From the NCBI GenBank assembly GCA_000434215.1, contig HF999726.1:9516-15103 (forward strand): 5,588 nt of DNA, read 5' to 3'. Positions 4,834-5,588 of the stretch are shown here, one piece after another. Each line of letters starts with the position of its first letter. The stretch's first letter is position 1. Both the position numbers and the translations under genes were made by a program. Source of the stretch: Bacteroides sp. CAG:144 (GTDB lineage: Bacteria; Bacteroidota; Bacteroidia; Bacteroidales; UBA11471). Below the pieces are notes generated by a model. The model was not told the origin of the DNA and did not search any database. It worked only from the letters and a program-made list of their open reading frames with translations.

Positions 4834-5115
4834 TTGTTTTCAAGCAGTTCGATATGCTGCATCGTGATAGTGGGAAACTTTGCCAATTCCTCTCCCGAAA
4901 CACAAGTCCAAACACAGGTGCGATATTATCTAAAAGAGTTTTATTTAAAAGATCCCGACAGCTATAAAAGTGTCGATTGGTCGGATATACATAAAACAGA
5001 CAACGGATACCGTGTTACTCATAAATATCGGGCAAAGAATAGTTTCGGTGCATACGTAACAGAATACAAAACATTCTATCTGAACGATGAATTTACCATA
5101 ACCGGCGTGTATTAA
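4834..5115 (+). CDS. Small Bacteroidales hypothetical protein, N-terminus unclear or damaged
   Basis: From about residue 20 onward the 93-aa frame looks like a real conserved protein: QVRYYLKEFYLKDPDSYKSV, then SDIHKTDNGYRVTHKYRAKN and FGAYVTEYKTFYLNDEFTITGVY. This pattern (DPDSY, HKYRAKNSFG, FYL) is common in small secreted or lipid-anchored Bacteroidales proteins of unknown function. Those normally begin with ATG, a lysine-rich start and a hydrophobic signal peptide. Here the only start is TTG at 4834 and the N-terminus (FSSSSICCIVIVGNF) is hydrophobic but lacks a charged n-region and a clear lipobox. No in-frame ATG lies between 4821 and the conserved part. Either the 5' end was replaced by rearrangement or a frameshift spoiled the signal peptide. 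It lies 53 bases upstream of the GIY-YIG gene with no promoter between, suggesting one transcript. Confidence 0.6.
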   Translation: MFSSSSICCIVIVGNFANSSPETQVQTQVRYYLKEFYLKDPDSYKSVDWSDIHKTDNGYRVTHKYRAKNSFGAYVTEYKTFYLNDEFTITGVY

Positions 5116-5168
5116 AACACAATTACAAAAGCGATAAAGAAGTATACAAAACCAAATAAAAATCAAGT

Positions 5169-5588
5169 ATGAAATTTCAGACAATCGAGGAGGTGAAAAA
5201 TTCCGGATTTGAAGGATTTGTTCCGATAGAACAACTCCGACCGGATAAAAGTGCGATACCCTCAGGCGCGGGAGTGTATCTGGTAGTAAGAGAGACGAAT
5301 ACCGCACTGCGATTTTTATCCGAAGGTACCGGTGGCTATTTTAAGAAAAAAAATCCGAATGTAAGTATAGAAGAGTTGCAAGCAAATTGGGTCGACGACA
5401 GTTGTGTGCTTTATATTGGCAAAGCGAAATCGTTGCGAAACCGATTAAAGCAATATATCAAATTTGGCGAAGGTCAATCAGTCGGGCATTGGGGAGGTCG
5501 GTATATCTGGCAGTTGAAAGACGCCGACCAGTTGCTTCTATGCTGGAAAGAGACCTTTGAAGAAAATCGCAAAGAGGTCGAAAGCCTA
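5169..5588 (+). CDS. GIY-YIG-like nuclease family protein, 3' end outside window
   Basis: ATG 5169 opens a frame of 140 codons that runs to the window end without a stop. The GIY-YIG pair is seen as GVYLV (35-39) and VLYIGKAK (80-87), separated by a longer insert than in UvrC-type domains. The insert carries FLSEGTGGYFKKKNP (49-63) and ANWVDDS (72-78). Next come LRNRLKQY (89-96) with the conserved arginine, then FGEGQSVGHWGGRYIWQL (99-116) and LLLCWKETF (122-130), features of a Bacteroidetes subfamily I recognise as hypothetical GIY-YIG-like proteins. The expected metal-binding glutamate would be near VESL at the very end (E138). Family enzymes cut DNA; whether this one acts in defence, repair or restriction is unknown. 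An A-rich stretch before the ATG fits Bacteroidetes initiation. Confidence 0.85.
   Translation, partial: MKFQTIEEVKNSGFEGFVPIEQLRPDKSAIPSGAGVYLVVRETNTALRFLSEGTGGYFKKKNPNVSIEELQANWVDDSCVLYIGKAKSLRNRLKQYIKFGEGQSVGHWGGRYIWQLKDADQLLLCWKETFEENRKEVESL

Noticed and set aside
4945..5307. 120-codon minus-strand frame over the small protein and GIY-YIG start
   Set aside because: It is the antisense of two plus-strand genes that have clear family patterns.

Overview
The window looks like a Bacteroidales (Bacteroidetes) chromosome segment. Several promoters match the Bacteroidetes pattern (a -33 TTTG and a -7 TAnnTTTG), there is no strong Shine-Dalgarno signal, and the protein families resemble those of gut Bacteroidales. 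I cannot name the genus.

Layout: (1) 1-954, plus strand, is the 3' part of a CapA-family metallophosphoesterase. It is the most G+C-rich part and looks like core chromosome. (2) 970-1140 is a canonical promoter, a tRNA-His(GTG) and a strong hairpin terminator. (3) 1141-1387 is the start of a plus-strand WYL-type regulator that breaks off after 51 plausible codons. (4) At about 1375 this runs directly into the 3'-truncated end of a minus-strand DUF4007 gene. That gene lies behind a small XRE-type regulator (1863-2060), in a more A+T-rich segment. Both the WYL and DUF4007 genes are cut at the same point, so this is probably the scar of a deletion or illegitimate recombination that removed the rest of an accessory (perhaps defence) island. 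(5) 2186-4273, minus strand, is a complete AbiE type IV toxin-antitoxin operon: AbiEi antitoxin, AbiEii nucleotidyltransferase toxin, then an unrecognised 204-aa acidic protein. (6) 4286-4767 has no convincing gene. It holds an 11-bp direct repeat, a 45-bp nested palindrome, and a promoter followed by a structured leader. (7) 4768-5588, plus strand, has a tiny ORF, a small secreted-type hypothetical protein with a damaged or unclear N-terminus, and the 5' part of a GIY-YIG-like nuclease that runs off the window.

How it fits together: the region downstream of tRNA-His looks like an accessory or defence hotspot. It carries one intact phage-defence/TA module (AbiE plus an extra gene and perhaps the XRE regulator), a decayed DUF4007 system, and a possible two-gene cassette ending in a GIY-YIG protein. 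No integrase, transposase or duplicated tRNA end (att repeat) is visible, so tRNA-directed integration is not shown. The points most worth a second look are the double-truncation junction at about 1375, the extra gene in the AbiE operon, the apparently leaderless promoters, the palindrome over the XRE promoter, and the structured intergenic DNA at 4471-4515 and 4711-4744.
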